In this document: piece after piece, positions 1 through 8,845 of the stretch
How positions within the stretch are numbered: the first letter of the stretch is position 1
How the letters are laid out: the number at the start of each line of letters is the position of its first letter
Source of the DNA: Tritrichomonas musculus
Taxonomy: Eukaryota; Parabasalia; Tritrichomonadida; Tritrichomonadidae
Assembly: GCA_039105265.1 (NCBI GenBank)
Contig: JAPFFF010000012.1
Location: 434,001-498,000, forward strand
DNA length: 64,000 nt
Direction of reading: 5' to 3'
The notes under the pieces: generated by a model
The model's database searches: none
What the model saw: the letters and a program-made list of their open reading frames with translations, nothing else
What the model was told of the DNA's origin: nothing
Position numbers and translations under genes: made by a program

Positions 1-519
1 ATGAATTCGAAGATTACGAGTTAGATCAGAATGTTTATCCCATTGAACTTGAAGAGCAGCGCTAAGTTGTGTGATATTGTTTTGTGTACGTCGAATTTCT
101 TGTTTAATGTTTTTTTTATTAACTTTTGCCTTTTCTTTCCGAGATAATGTTTCTTCATACAAGTGAGTTAGCTGATCAAGAATTATTTGTTGATCTTCAA
201 TTTGATCTTGCATTTGAAGAACTGCTCCAGAGTTGAATTTTAAATCTTCTATCTCTTGGAGAACTTGATCAAGTTGAACTTGAAGCAATTGGATTTGAGA
301 TTTATGGACAGTGCAATTTTTACTTTTTTCTTCGTATCCTTCAATTAGTTTTGAAAGCATTATACGTTGGTCTTTGACGCGATTTGTTGAATCAATAAAT
401 TTTTGTTTGAAAACTGATATTTTTTGGCGCATTTCATCATTAAGACCAGGCATCCTTATTAGCCTAGCAATTATAATTTGATCTGTAGAAGAAAGCACTG
501 GATCATTTGATGCCGACAT
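1..519 (-). CDS. Coiled-coil protein, N-terminal part (runs off left edge)
   Basis: An open minus-strand reading starts with ATG at 519 (MSASNDPVLSSTDQ) and stays open for 173 codons to the window edge, so the C-terminus is missing. After about 25 residues it is rich in Q, E, K, L and I with heptad-like spacing, which predicts a long coiled coil. There is no signal peptide or membrane segment. It is divergent from the 1042-residue coiled-coil gene at 699, with 179 bp between the starts, so the two may share a promoter region. I do not recognise a family; cytoskeletal or axonemal use is inference from composition and from the other coiled-coil genes in the window. Confidence 0.75.
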   Translation of the reverse strand, partial: MSASNDPVLSSTDQIIIARLIRMPGLNDEMRQKISVFKQKFIDSTNRVKDQRIMLSKLIEGYEEKSKNCTVHKSQIQLLQVQLDQVLQEIEDLKFNSGAVLQMQDQIEDQQIILDQLTHLYEETLSRKEKAKVNKKNIKQEIRRTQNNITQLSAALQVQWDKHSDLTRNLRIH

Positions 520-698
520 TGTAAAACTAAGAGTATTTGTAATATTTTAAACGGGCCATATATAAATTGAATATTTTTTTTTTTTGAATTAAAAATACGT
601 TTTTTCACAATGGAAATTTTGATACAAGATGTTATAAATGAATTGGGTATGTAAAAGATAATATTCAGTTGGTTCTGCCATCATATTAAATAGTTAAA
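520..698. promoter_or_regulatory. Short divergent intergenic region, likely shared promoter
   Basis: These 179 bp separate two divergent starts. They hold a Myb-type word AAACGGG at 549-555 next to ATATATAAA, and a T-rich tract. In T. vaginalis a Myb-like core-promoter element (M3) is known; whether this copy works is inference. I could not see a clear match to the classical trichomonad initiator. Confidence 0.3.
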
Positions 699-3600
699 AT
701 GAATGGCAATCCTTTTCAGAATGTTTTTGGAGATCGTTTATTTCAGAAAAAGAAAAACAACTTTTTGAGCCATAAACCGTTAACAAATATAGCGCCAATG
801 ATAACTCCACCGTCTTTAGGAAATCAGGATCAAATTGATGGTGGTAATAAAATAAACAATCTCAAACAACAGCTTCTTGAGGCGCAGCAAGAAATTTCTC
901 GCCTTAAGGAAGAAAATATTACGCTCAAAAAACAATACGAAGAAGCACTAAAATTAACAAATCAAATGGACGAAATACACCAAGAAAATGCCGTTCTCAC
1001 TAGATCGATTACCAAGCTAAAATCAGAAAATGATGATTTAAATAAGAGATTAAAAATTTGCCTTCAAATGAATGAGGACAATAAAAATAAACAGCAAAAT
1101 TCGATACCTGATAATCGAGCAAATTTAAATGAACTTCGCGAATCGTTAGAAAAATCAAACAAAATTCATCAAGAACAAGTTGCTGAACTGAACAATGTTG
1201 TTCAGGAAACAACTCAAATGCTTGAATCCGTTAAAAATCAAAATTCCGATCTTAGATCAATTATTAAAGGGATTGTTGAAGCTGGTGAATCATACTTTGG
1301 TGAAACTTTTAGTTCACCTGAATCATTACGCCAATTCTTTTTAATACCAAAGCCAAAGATAGAAGTCTCTGATGAAAAAAAATCCGAAGTTCCTCAGCCA
1401 ATTGATTCTTCAGTGTTAGACGGATTAAAAGCAAAAATAAAAAATGAAAGAAAATTACGAAAAGAGTTGGCATCAAAACTTTCTGAAACAGAGAAGGAGC
1501 ATGAAAATCAAGCGCAACAATTCCAAAAAATTATAAATGATCTAGAGAATAAAGTTTCTGAATTACAAAAAATTTCAAAAGATAATGAACTAAAAAGAAA
1601 GCATGAAATAGCAGAAACATTATCAAAAACAACAATTTATGAGGATTCTATTAACCGTCTAAAAATAAAAATACAAGATTTGAAGGAACAAAATCAAAAA
1701 CTTGAAGAGCTTCAAAATAGACCAAATCCATTAGCTCCTGAGCTTAATGATTTAAAAGATCAAGTATCCTCTCAAAATCAAAAAATACAAGAAAATTTGG
1801 CTTCAATTTCAACCTTAAAAAATCAAATTTCTTCGTTAATTGCGCAATTGAAAGCATCTGAAATGAGAATAGAATCGACAAAGAAAAAATTAGGTGATTC
1901 CAAAGATGCAAATGAAAAATTAAATAAAGAACAAGTTAAACTAAGAACTGAGCTCAGTAAGCTTGAACTTACAAATGAAGAATTAAAAGAAAAATTAAAA
2001 GCGACAAGTGCACAACTGAAAGCAGATAGATCAACAATTCAACAAAATTGCTCAGCTTTTGATCAGCTTGAATCCAATTATTCAAAATCCAAATCATCAG
2101 TTCAATTACTTCAAAATGCACTAGATAAAACAAAAGATGATATTTCTAATCTTTATAAAGAACGCGAAAACTTAATTTCTACAATACAAAAACTTAATTC
2201 ACTTTTAATATCTTATGAAAATTATATTCACCAACAGAAAAAGCTTTTAAAGAAACGAAAAGCCGAGGAATGCAAAAAAGTCGAACCTCAAATTATCGAA
2301 ACGTTTGTTGAACCCGAAATTCCTATCACATCATGGTTTTCAACAGAATTCTCTCGTGACTTAACTAATATGATACAAGAAGTTGCTAAAAACGAAGCTT
2401 TACCCATCAACGCCAAATTGCGACACGTTCTATCCGTTATTGGTAAATATTATAATTCTCAGATTGATGATGCCGAAAAAATAGTTAAAGGAAAAGAGGA
2501 AATTTTCAATGAATTGTCTGATAAATTCCACAACTTTTTGAATGGAATCGGCAACCAAATTGATATTGATTTATTATCTATATCTGATCCCATTAAGCCA
2601 ACAATCGAATGGATAATTAATCTCAAAGATCAGAAAACTGAAGCAGACGTTCAAAGAGAATCTGTTTCAAATGAGTTGAAAGATCTCCTTGATAATCTTC
2701 AACTTTCTACACCTGCAGATATTGAGAAAAAAATGGCAAAATTACAAATGGATCTCAATACAGCGCTAAATGAACTTCGAAAAGAAAGAAAAAGAAGTAA
2801 AAAACAGAAGCAAACGCAAAAAGAGCTCGGTGACTCATTTGAAGAGCATCAGCGTGAAATTGAAGAAGTTTTTAATAAGCAAAAAAAGAAAATCGAATTG
2901 CTTGAGAAAAAAGTAGATGACTACGAGATCGAAATTCGTCAACTTAAAACAAAAAATACAGATCTTTCAAATGAAATAATCCGCCTTAAAAGTGACAATG
3001 AGGAGCAAGTTGGTGAAGTTACCGCTGAGAAGAATGCATTTTTGAAACAGATGAGAGATGAATATGAAAAAGAAAAAGTTGAGCTTTTGTCTGTTATTGA
3101 AGAGAAAACAGTCAGAATTGAAGGGTATTGTAAACAGTTGGTAAAATTAGAAAAAGAAGCTTCACAATGGAAAAGAACAGCAGAAGCATTAAAGAAACAG
3201 AAAAAAGAAAAAGACAAGGAATTGGCAGAAATTAAATCTCAATTTGAAGAAGAAGATAATGATTGGAAAGAGAAGATTCAGAATGAAAAAATAATTATGA
3301 GTCAGCAATTTAATAATATCATTGCTGAATTAAAATCAAAAAATAAAGAATATCGTGCTTTATTGAATAAAACTTCTGAAGCTTTGAACGATAGTGATGA
3401 AAAAATAAAAATTTTGACAGCTAGATTAGCTGAAGCAGAAAGTACTAATCAGCAAAATTTGTTAAAATTAGCTTCACAAAAAGATGAAATTGAAAGAGAG
3501 AAGCAATTGATTGATACTAAAATCAAGGCTTCTCAGCTGTCAAATGAAATGAAGTGTCAATCAATGCTTGAGAAAGAACGATCCAACCAGGAAATGGAAA

Positions 3601-3827
3601 AAAGAAAACTCTTTGGCTTTGTTGCGAAGAGTTTTCATCAGTTTTTTGATGGAAGAAAGCAGTTAAATGATGAATGCTTCAAAATATTAATCAAAAATGC
3701 TTCTGATGAAATTGAGCGTTTAATGAGTGAAGATGCTGCTACTCGTAGATTATTGGGAATTAGTCCAAGTGAATCAATTCAAGATTCTGTTGCAAAATTA
3801 TTATTAACCTTGTACAAGCCACAGTAA
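699..3827 (+). CDS. Large coiled-coil protein (1042 aa)
   Basis: ATG at 699 gives an uninterrupted 1042-residue protein. The first ~50 residues are non-helical and basic (MNGNPFQNVFGDRLF). Nearly all the rest, about 50-200 and 230-970, is heptad-rich coiled coil, with a short less-helical stretch near 190-240 (ESYFGETFSSPESLRQFF). The C-terminus ends in a compact conserved-looking segment (TRRLLGISPSESIQDSVAKL). No enzymatic motif, membrane segment or signal peptide is visible. Long coiled-coil proteins of this style are abundant in trichomonads, where many belong to the cytoskeleton, but no specific family is recognisable. It is followed 176 bp later by an STPGR gene on the same strand. The reading is sure, the function unknown. 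Confidence 0.9.
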   Translation: MNGNPFQNVFGDRLFQKKKNNFLSHKPLTNIAPMITPPSLGNQDQIDGGNKINNLKQQLLEAQQEISRLKEENITLKKQYEEALKLTNQMDEIHQENAVLTRSITKLKSENDDLNKRLKICLQMNEDNKNKQQNSIPDNRANLNELRESLEKSNKIHQEQVAELNNVVQETTQMLESVKNQNSDLRSIIKGIVEAGESYFGETFSSPESLRQFFLIPKPKIEVSDEKKSEVPQPIDSSVLDGLKAKIKNERKLRKELASKLSETEKEHENQAQQFQKIINDLENKVSELQKISKDNELKRKHEIAETLSKTTIYEDSINRLKIKIQDLKEQNQKLEELQNRPNPLAPELNDLKDQVSSQNQKIQENLASISTLKNQISSLIAQLKASEMRIESTKKKLGDSKDANEKLNKEQVKLRTELSKLELTNEELKEKLKATSAQLKADRSTIQQNCSAFDQLESNYSKSKSSVQLLQNALDKTKDDISNLYKERENLISTIQKLNSLLISYENYIHQQKKLLKKRKAEECKKVEPQIIETFVEPEIPITSWFSTEFSRDLTNMIQEVAKNEALPINAKLRHVLSVIGKYYNSQIDDAEKIVKGKEEIFNELSDKFHNFLNGIGNQIDIDLLSISDPIKPTIEWIINLKDQKTEADVQRESVSNELKDLLDNLQLSTPADIEKKMAKLQMDLNTALNELRKERKRSKKQKQTQKELGDSFEEHQREIEEVFNKQKKKIELLEKKVDDYEIEIRQLKTKNTDLSNEIIRLKSDNEEQVGEVTAEKNAFLKQMRDEYEKEKVELLSVIEEKTVRIEGYCKQLVKLEKEASQWKRTAEALKKQKKEKDKELAEIKSQFEEEDNDWKEKIQNEKIIMSQQFNNIIAELKSKNKEYRALLNKTSEALNDSDEKIKILTARLAEAESTNQQNLLKLASQKDEIEREKQLIDTKIKASQLSNEMKCQSMLEKERSNQEMEKRKLFGFVAKSFHQFFDGRKQLNDECFKILIKNASDEIERLMSEDAATRRLLGISPSESIQDSVAKLLLTLYKPQ

Positions 3828-4003
3828 TTATTTTTTTTTTTTGTTACTTCGGATAAATGGGAAAAAAATAGAATAGATTGAAAAACATAGTATTTCAAAA
3901 TTTGTAAATAGTATTTAATTTTTTATAAAATTGTGTTTTTTACAGAATTAATTTAAATAATTCACCTTTTTTTGGCTGTATTGTACGTTAAATTTATAAA
4001 TAA

Positions 4004-5197
4004 ATGGTATTTTCAACTTTTTATAGGGGGAAGAATTCCACAAATTCTCCAGGTCCTGGTTCTTACAATATTCCTGATCAATTTGGTAGTGGTCCTCGTT
4101 ATACTTTAAAAGGACGAGTTAAAGAAAAAGATCCTGATCCTGAACCCCCAATTATTAAAATGCCAACAACTTTAGTTTATACCACGACAACTTTCGGATT
4201 TCGTGCACGTGAAAAAGAGCCAGAGATGACTCCTGGGCCAAATGTTCTTCCAATTCCATTCGGTTCCGATGGGAAAAAATATAGTTTTCGTTTTAAATAT
4301 GAAGATCCGCCTAATACCAATCCAGGTCCAGCTGATTATACAATTTCACGTGAGTTTCCTGGACCAAAACAAACGATTTCAGAAGGGAAAAGATGGGACG
4401 CAATTGATCATAAAATAACTGCCCCTCCAGGTTTTGATATTCCATCAATGTTTGAGAAACATAAAAATATGAAAATTGGAGATTTGATTCCTCTTCCTGA
4501 ACCAGAACGAAATGGTCCAGGACCTGCAAAATATAAAGCGAAAACAACAATTGGTAAAGACACTCCACTCTTTACTGTCCCTAAAGGTCCAAGGGAATCA
4601 AAACCGAATGGTAATCCTGGTCCTGCTGATTATCAGAGATTAAGACCTCTGACTAGTGAGTCAAGAATTGGAACTGCAATGAAGTTTCGAACAAAGTTGC
4701 CTCAGCCAGATAAATGCGACTATCCTTATCATAAATATCCTGGCTGCATTTCTCCACGAAAATTCACACATGGAACAAGGCCTGCGACATCATATGAAAC
4801 ATTATCACCAGGTCCAAAATATGATAAAAAATCAAGTATCGAAATAAAACAAAAATCAATTGGAAGTAAGCCAAAAAGCAAAAATCCTTTTGAATTAAAT
4901 CCTGGGCCTGCTGATTATTTTGATGTACCTTTACCTACAAAAGATGTTCCTTTTTGTGGTTTTTATGGTCCAACGGATAGGTTTCCGGCTGGCCCAGAAT
5001 TAAATAAGGAGAAAGAAAAACCTGGTCCAGCTGATTATGATAGTAATAAAGGATCCTTTTATCAATTTAATAGGGGATACTATTTTACATCTAGAAAAAT
5101 GGAAGATTATGTTCCAGATACAGCTGGCCCTTATATTGAACAAAAATCTTCATTAGGTGGCCCGAAATATACAATAGGGAAAAAAGAAGAGTTTTAA
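4004..5197 (+). CDS. STPGR (sperm-tail PG-rich repeat, SHIPPO/ODF3-like) protein
   Basis: A 397-residue protein built of repeated Pro-Gly-rich units: PGPGSYN, PGPNVLP, PGPADYT, GPGPAKY, PGPADYQ, SPGPKYD, PGPADYF and PGPADYD recur every 30-60 residues through the whole length. This is the sperm-tail PG-rich repeat (STPGR). Proteins with it (ODF3/CIMAP type) are associated with axonemal microtubules in flagellates and animals. Expected location is the flagellar axoneme or other stable microtubule arrays. No signal or membrane segment. Start ATG at 4004; upstream is an AT-rich leader with TGTACGTTAAATT. A second STPGR gene lies at 32608, with the same repeat type but only loose similarity between repeats, so they are paralogues rather than a recent duplication. 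Confidence 0.9.
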   Translation: MVFSTFYRGKNSTNSPGPGSYNIPDQFGSGPRYTLKGRVKEKDPDPEPPIIKMPTTLVYTTTTFGFRAREKEPEMTPGPNVLPIPFGSDGKKYSFRFKYEDPPNTNPGPADYTISREFPGPKQTISEGKRWDAIDHKITAPPGFDIPSMFEKHKNMKIGDLIPLPEPERNGPGPAKYKAKTTIGKDTPLFTVPKGPRESKPNGNPGPADYQRLRPLTSESRIGTAMKFRTKLPQPDKCDYPYHKYPGCISPRKFTHGTRPATSYETLSPGPKYDKKSSIEIKQKSIGSKPKSKNPFELNPGPADYFDVPLPTKDVPFCGFYGPTDRFPAGPELNKEKEKPGPADYDSNKGSFYQFNRGYYFTSRKMEDYVPDTAGPYIEQKSSLGGPKYTIGKKEEF

Positions 5198-5361
5198 TTT
5201 ATTGTTTTTATATTAATAGAGGTAAATTATAGTTTTATATGTTTTAATATTGATATTTTTATGGTTTTTCTTCATATCAAAACTCTTCATTCTATGATTA
5301 AAAAAAAAATTAAAAACGATAAATTTTTTGTTGGAGAGTCAATTAAAGAAAATGGATCATC

Positions 5362-5746
5362 TTGCCCTTCGGAGGTTTAAAAAATTACGTTCTGTTTAAA
5401 CTTTTTCAATAAAATAGACCAAGAAAAAAAATCAATTACGTTTTACGATTACGTCTACGCAAAAATAATTAGAATATGACTTTTTTAGAAAAAGATAATA
5501 AAAAGTTGCCTTTTGAAAATAAAAATATTTATAGATAAATATAAATATTTTCTCCTTTCAAATTTGAGAGTTCTAGCTTAGAGGTTAAATTAATTTGAGG
5601 TTAAAGTATTGAGTTCGAAACTAAACCTCTTTGCTCTTTTTTATATTTATATAAATTATGTAATTACGTTTCATTTCGGCAATTTTTATATTATAATACG
5701 TCTTTTCATTGAATTTTATAAAATCCCAATTACGTCCGAAGGGTAA
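5362..5746. mobile_element. Short nonautonomous inverted-repeat element (MITE-like), 8-bp target duplication
   Basis: A 385-bp segment begins TTGCCCTTCGGAGGT and ends, on the other strand, TTACCCTTCGGACGT, giving inverted termini of about 15 bp with two mismatches. It is flanked by a direct repeat GGATCATC at 5354-5361 and 5747-5754, which fits an 8-bp target site duplication as made by hAT or Mutator-type transposases. ATTACG words recur inside (5391, 5437, 5450, 5663 and 5729 areas). There is no coding sequence, so it would have to be moved in trans. The superfamily is not fixed by the termini alone. Confidence 0.65.
5574..5642 (+). other. tRNA-like segment with Pol III box A, box B and T6 stop
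   Basis: Inside the short element lie TAGCTTAGAGG (5574-5584), close to a box A, AGTTCGAAACT (5612-5622), close to a box B, and a T6 run (5637-5642) as Pol III uses to terminate. The spacing from box A to the TTCGA core is about 6 nt shorter than in a normal tRNA. The acceptor arms pair poorly, so I do not call a working tRNA. It may be a degenerate tRNA or a tRNA-derived (SINE-like) part of the element. Confidence 0.3.
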
Positions 5747-5763
5747 GGATCATCCAGATAATA

Positions 5764-5819
5764 TTTCAGCAAACATTCAAGAAAATTTTCAAATGATTTT
5801 TCTTGAATGTTTGCTGAAA
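5764..5819. repeat. Perfect 22-bp inverted repeat (hairpin, 12-nt loop)
   Basis: The arms at 5764-5785 and 5798-5819 are exact reverse complements over 22 bp (arm starts TTTCAGCAAACATTCAAG), separated by 12 nt. It sits 10 bp past the target duplication of the short element at 5362-5746. A direct repeat CCAGATA lies on both sides (5754-5760 and 5828-5834). It does not look like a Pol III or bacterial terminator, and no gene ends here. Confidence 0.85.
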
Positions 5820-5960
5820 ACATTAACCAGATAAAAACTAATATTAGATTCTAATTTTGATTCAATTATCAAGGACAAATTCAATTTTAATATGAAATAT
5901 AATATATATAAAAAATAATTTACTGAAATCGTATTCTAAAAATATTTGTAGTAATCATAT

Positions 5961-6398
5961 TCATTTATTTTTTAAATCTGAATCAGAAGCATCAATAATA
6001 TCACTAATCAATATAAATTTAGAGGACTTTTCTGGGGATTTGTTTTTCTCAACGAGACTGGGTAGGGTAAATTGTGTTGGATTTTGAAATTCAACTTTAT
6101 CATTTATTATTAGTTCTCTCTGATTATTACTATATGAAAAGATTACTTCATTAAAAAAATTAAATTTTAAATGAGGCGGCTGCAGGGGCGGAGATGGATG
6201 CGGTGTTGGAGAAGGGACATTATCTTCTTTTGGTGGTTGCATAGAAAGTTTCGAATGTAGCATTAAAGATCTTTTTTTTTTGCGTTTCATTTTTACTTTT
6301 AATTTTTCTACATCGTCAAGTTCGTATCTCTTTATTTCTATTTTCGAATCATCAAATACGATAATAGTTTTCCACTGGTTTGTTTGTTTGGGTTTCAT
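5961..6398 (-). CDS. Hypothetical protein (145 aa)
   Basis: A minus-strand reading with ATG at 6398 (MKPKQTNQWKTIIVFDDSKI) gives 145 residues. A longer reading upstream would need a TTG start, so I chose this ATG. It has an N-terminal segment of about 45 residues with alternating hydrophobic pattern, a very basic stretch (KVKMKRKKKRS), a Pro-rich linker (PSPTPHPSPPLQPPH), and a second hydrophobic and acidic part to the C-terminus. Composition is gene-like and unlike the surrounding AT-rich DNA. I do not recognise a domain. It lies just outside the accessory elements and next to a kinase pseudogene on the same strand. It could be a working small gene or a remnant of a longer one. Confidence 0.5.
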   Translation of the reverse strand: MKPKQTNQWKTIIVFDDSKIEIKRYELDDVEKLKVKMKRKKKRSLMLHSKLSMQPPKEDNVPSPTPHPSPPLQPPHLKFNFFNEVIFSYSNNQRELIINDKVEFQNPTQFTLPSLVEKNKSPEKSSKFILISDIIDASDSDLKNK

Positions 6399-6568
6399 GA
6401 TGAAAAAAAAAATTTTGACTTTCAAAAGTAATATTCAAAATTTTATAATAAAATATTATATGTCATTTTACACCATCATAATAATGATCAAAAAAATATA
6501 AAAGTTTTAATAATTTATTAGTAATAATAAATAAGCATGTCAACAATATAGAAAAGTAAAATGTTTTT

Positions 6569-7383
6569 TTATTTAAACCAGTTATGATTTAAAGTATCTA
6601 ATGCTGAAATTCTTTGAGAAGGGTCTTGATGAATCATTTTTGATAATAAATCTTTGGCTTCATCTGAGATATCATCTGATAATTGAAACTTTTCTTTTTT
6701 AATCTTTTCCTTCAAATGATCTGAAGATGATGGTTACCATATGGTAGTTTTCCCATTTACATTTGATATAAAGTGACCCCGCAACTCCAAATATCACTTG
6801 CGAATCCATCAAATGAACCTTGATTTGAAATACATTCAGGACTCATATAAAATGGAGTACCTCTTGCTTCATTAACGGTTTTACCTTTCACTGCACAACC
6901 AAAATTAAATAAAAACAAATGATAATAATTAGTCATTAAGAAATTCTCTGGTTTAATATCGCAAAATGATATCTCATGTTCATGAACATATTGTAAGGCA
7001 TCTATTATTTGATACATGTATTTTTTAGCTTGATTTTCATCAAGTTTTCCATTTCTATCAAGAAATTCTTGTAAACTTTCTTTTTCTTGAAAAGTGAAGA
7101 TGTAAATATTTTCTGAATCTTCACACTGATATATAATGTCTTGAATATTATCATGAGTCAATGATTTTTGAATTTCAATTTCATTTCCAATGTAATTTTT
7201 TTTAGGAATTGCTTTGCAAATAAAATAAAGATTTTGTTTTCCTGCATAATATAATGTAGAAAATCGACTGTCTTTCCATTTTCTGATAATATAAAAATCA
7301 GAAATCTGACTTGGAATATTTATTGGTTCAACGAATGAATCAGACATTAAATGAAAGTGAAGTAAAATAATAAATTTTTCCAT
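6569..7383 (-). pseudogene. Protein kinase pseudogene (CAMK-like)
   Basis: The first 208 codons from ATG 7383 (or ATG 7347, MSDSF) encode a kinase N-lobe and most of the C-lobe. The N-lobe Lys is in YFICKAIPK, the helix C Glu follows, the catalytic loop reads FCDIKPENF instead of HRDxKPEN, DFG is changed to NFG, and GTPFYMSPE and DIWSCGVTLY are intact. The reading then meets TAA. The remaining subdomains, ending NHNWFK-stop at 6569, follow in other frames, so there is one stop and at least two frame changes. Loss of His-Arg and of the DFG Asp shows that catalysis was already gone or relaxed before or alongside the breaks. This was a host kinase gene of the window's common type, now decayed. 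Nothing suggests it is still translated in full. Confidence 0.75.
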
Positions 7384-7776
7384 TCAAATGTACTTGACGA
7401 CTCACAAAATAAAAATATGTTTTCACATGTTTCATGGAGTTTTCGGATTATTTTATATATTTTTGAGAGAGCTTATTGAATTGACTCCAGCGGAAGAACT
7501 TTTTGAATTCCTTTGATGACCACTTTTTATCAATGTCAGATAATAAGATAAAAACGATAGAAAAGAAAGTTTTGGATTTGGAAGAGACAATAAACGAAAA
7601 CATCAAGAGATTGGAGAGACTAGAAAAGAAAATTGACAGGATCCGGAAACTGTTTTATTGTATGTGGACATGAATAATAATTGTATTCTGGTATTTTGGG
7701 TGTAGATGAACAGATAATAAATAATAAACTTAAAAATTAACTAATTTTTCTTTGCTAAATATTTTTTTTATACAAA
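7384..7776. other. Divergent spacer with one short reading
   Basis: This spacer separates the kinase pseudogene and the gene at 7777. It is AT-rich and, apart from the 46-residue reading at 7533, holds nothing I can name. Confidence 0.4.
7533..7673 (+). CDS. Possible 46-aa coiled-coil peptide
   Basis: ATG at 7533 gives MSDNKIKTIEKKVLDLEETI and so on for 46 residues, ending at TGA 7671-7673. Residues 4-38 show clean heptads (I, V, L, I, I, L, L, I, I) with alternating charge, which is unlikely for random AT-rich DNA. It lies 100 bp upstream of the unidentified gene at 7777 on the same strand. It could be a real micro-gene or a surviving exon-like piece of a decayed gene. I have no family for it. 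Confidence 0.35.
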   Translation: MSDNKIKTIEKKVLDLEETINENIKRLERLEKKIDRIRKLFYCMWT

Positions 7777-8845
7777 ATGTCTGAAGTTATGGTTTTAAAA
7801 TGCACTTTAAAAGTTTCTCCAAAGGTGAATTCGGCTGAGAAAGAGGTTGTAGATGATATTCTAAAAGATTATTTCGTTTGTAATGGTGTTGATTTGGTGC
7901 CAGTTTGTGATTATGATTGGGTAGAATACACAAAATTAACAAAATTTTTACAAAATGCATCTGATTATTTGTATGTTGATGGAATGGAAAAACATCATAT
8001 TCGCCGTGAAATTATTTGTGTTGTAAAATCTGGTAAATCAAATCAGGAATGGAGAATGGTGTTCAGAAATGGAATACTTATTGATGGACACAATGATTTT
8101 CGATGGATACCAAAAAAGAAATATGTAAAAGGAATGAAATATCAAAAATGTCATATTTTCTATCAATACAATGTACTTTTAGACTTAGTCGTGCTTTTGA
8201 AGCGAAAGAGAGAAAGAAACATTTTGATTTTTTATTTCAAGAACCCAATACATATGGGGAATGGAACTTGAAAGGAGTCATTCTTGAACCAAAATATATG
8301 TATGAACCTCAACCTTTCAATTGTGTTGAAAATTTTTGTCAAGCATTTGGTGAACATTTAGGGAAAATCAGAAGAATATGGCCAAATTGTAAAGGATATT
8401 TAATAGGTAAATTAGGTGATATGCAAAATGGTCATTTTGTTCCACTCGAAGGAAATCATAGTTTTCAGAAAATATCAATACCAAGAGGTGGAATAAATTC
8501 GAAACCATATAATGCCTTAATAATAAAAGTGAGAAAAGGAAGTAAAAATCCAATAAAAGAATGGAGAAAGGGATCAGAATTAAGAACGAAGGATTGGGAA
8601 GATAGACTAGAACAGAGAAGAAAATGGGATGACGAAGAAAAAGAACAGAAACAACGTGATTTTGATGCAACAATGGAAGTAAATAATGGAGTTGCCGATT
8701 ATGAAACTCCATTTTATGATGAACCACCAAAAAGAAGCAAAAAAAGAAATCAAAGAAACAAAAGGTAGTTTATGAAAATGAATTTGATGATCCAAATTAT
8801 TATGAAAATAGTGGTGTTGCAGAGGAAGTACCTTTTTATGATTAA
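7777..8845 (+). pseudogene. Unidentified gene, split over reading frames
   Basis: The reading opens at ATG 7777 (MSEVMVLKCTLKVSPKVNSA) and is open to 8271. A second reading, 8103-8768, overlaps it and carries the clearly gene-like later part (FEAKERKKHFDFLFQ; YGEWNLKGVILEPKYMYEPQ; a basic, acidic C-terminus with GVADYETPFYDEP). After its stop a third short reading ends at 8845 with the related motif GVAEEVPFYD. So the product appears to be one protein spread over frames, either by decay or by undetected small introns. No domain is recognised. It has a repeated GVA-x-PFYD motif near the end and no membrane segment. It meets the Ulp1-like locus tail to tail, overlapping it by 4 bp. It is weakly supported as functional. 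Confidence 0.5.

Noticed and set aside
5574-5642. A functional tRNA gene
   Set aside because: Box A to box B spacing is about 6 nt too short and acceptor and D stems do not pair well. Kept only as a tRNA-like segment.
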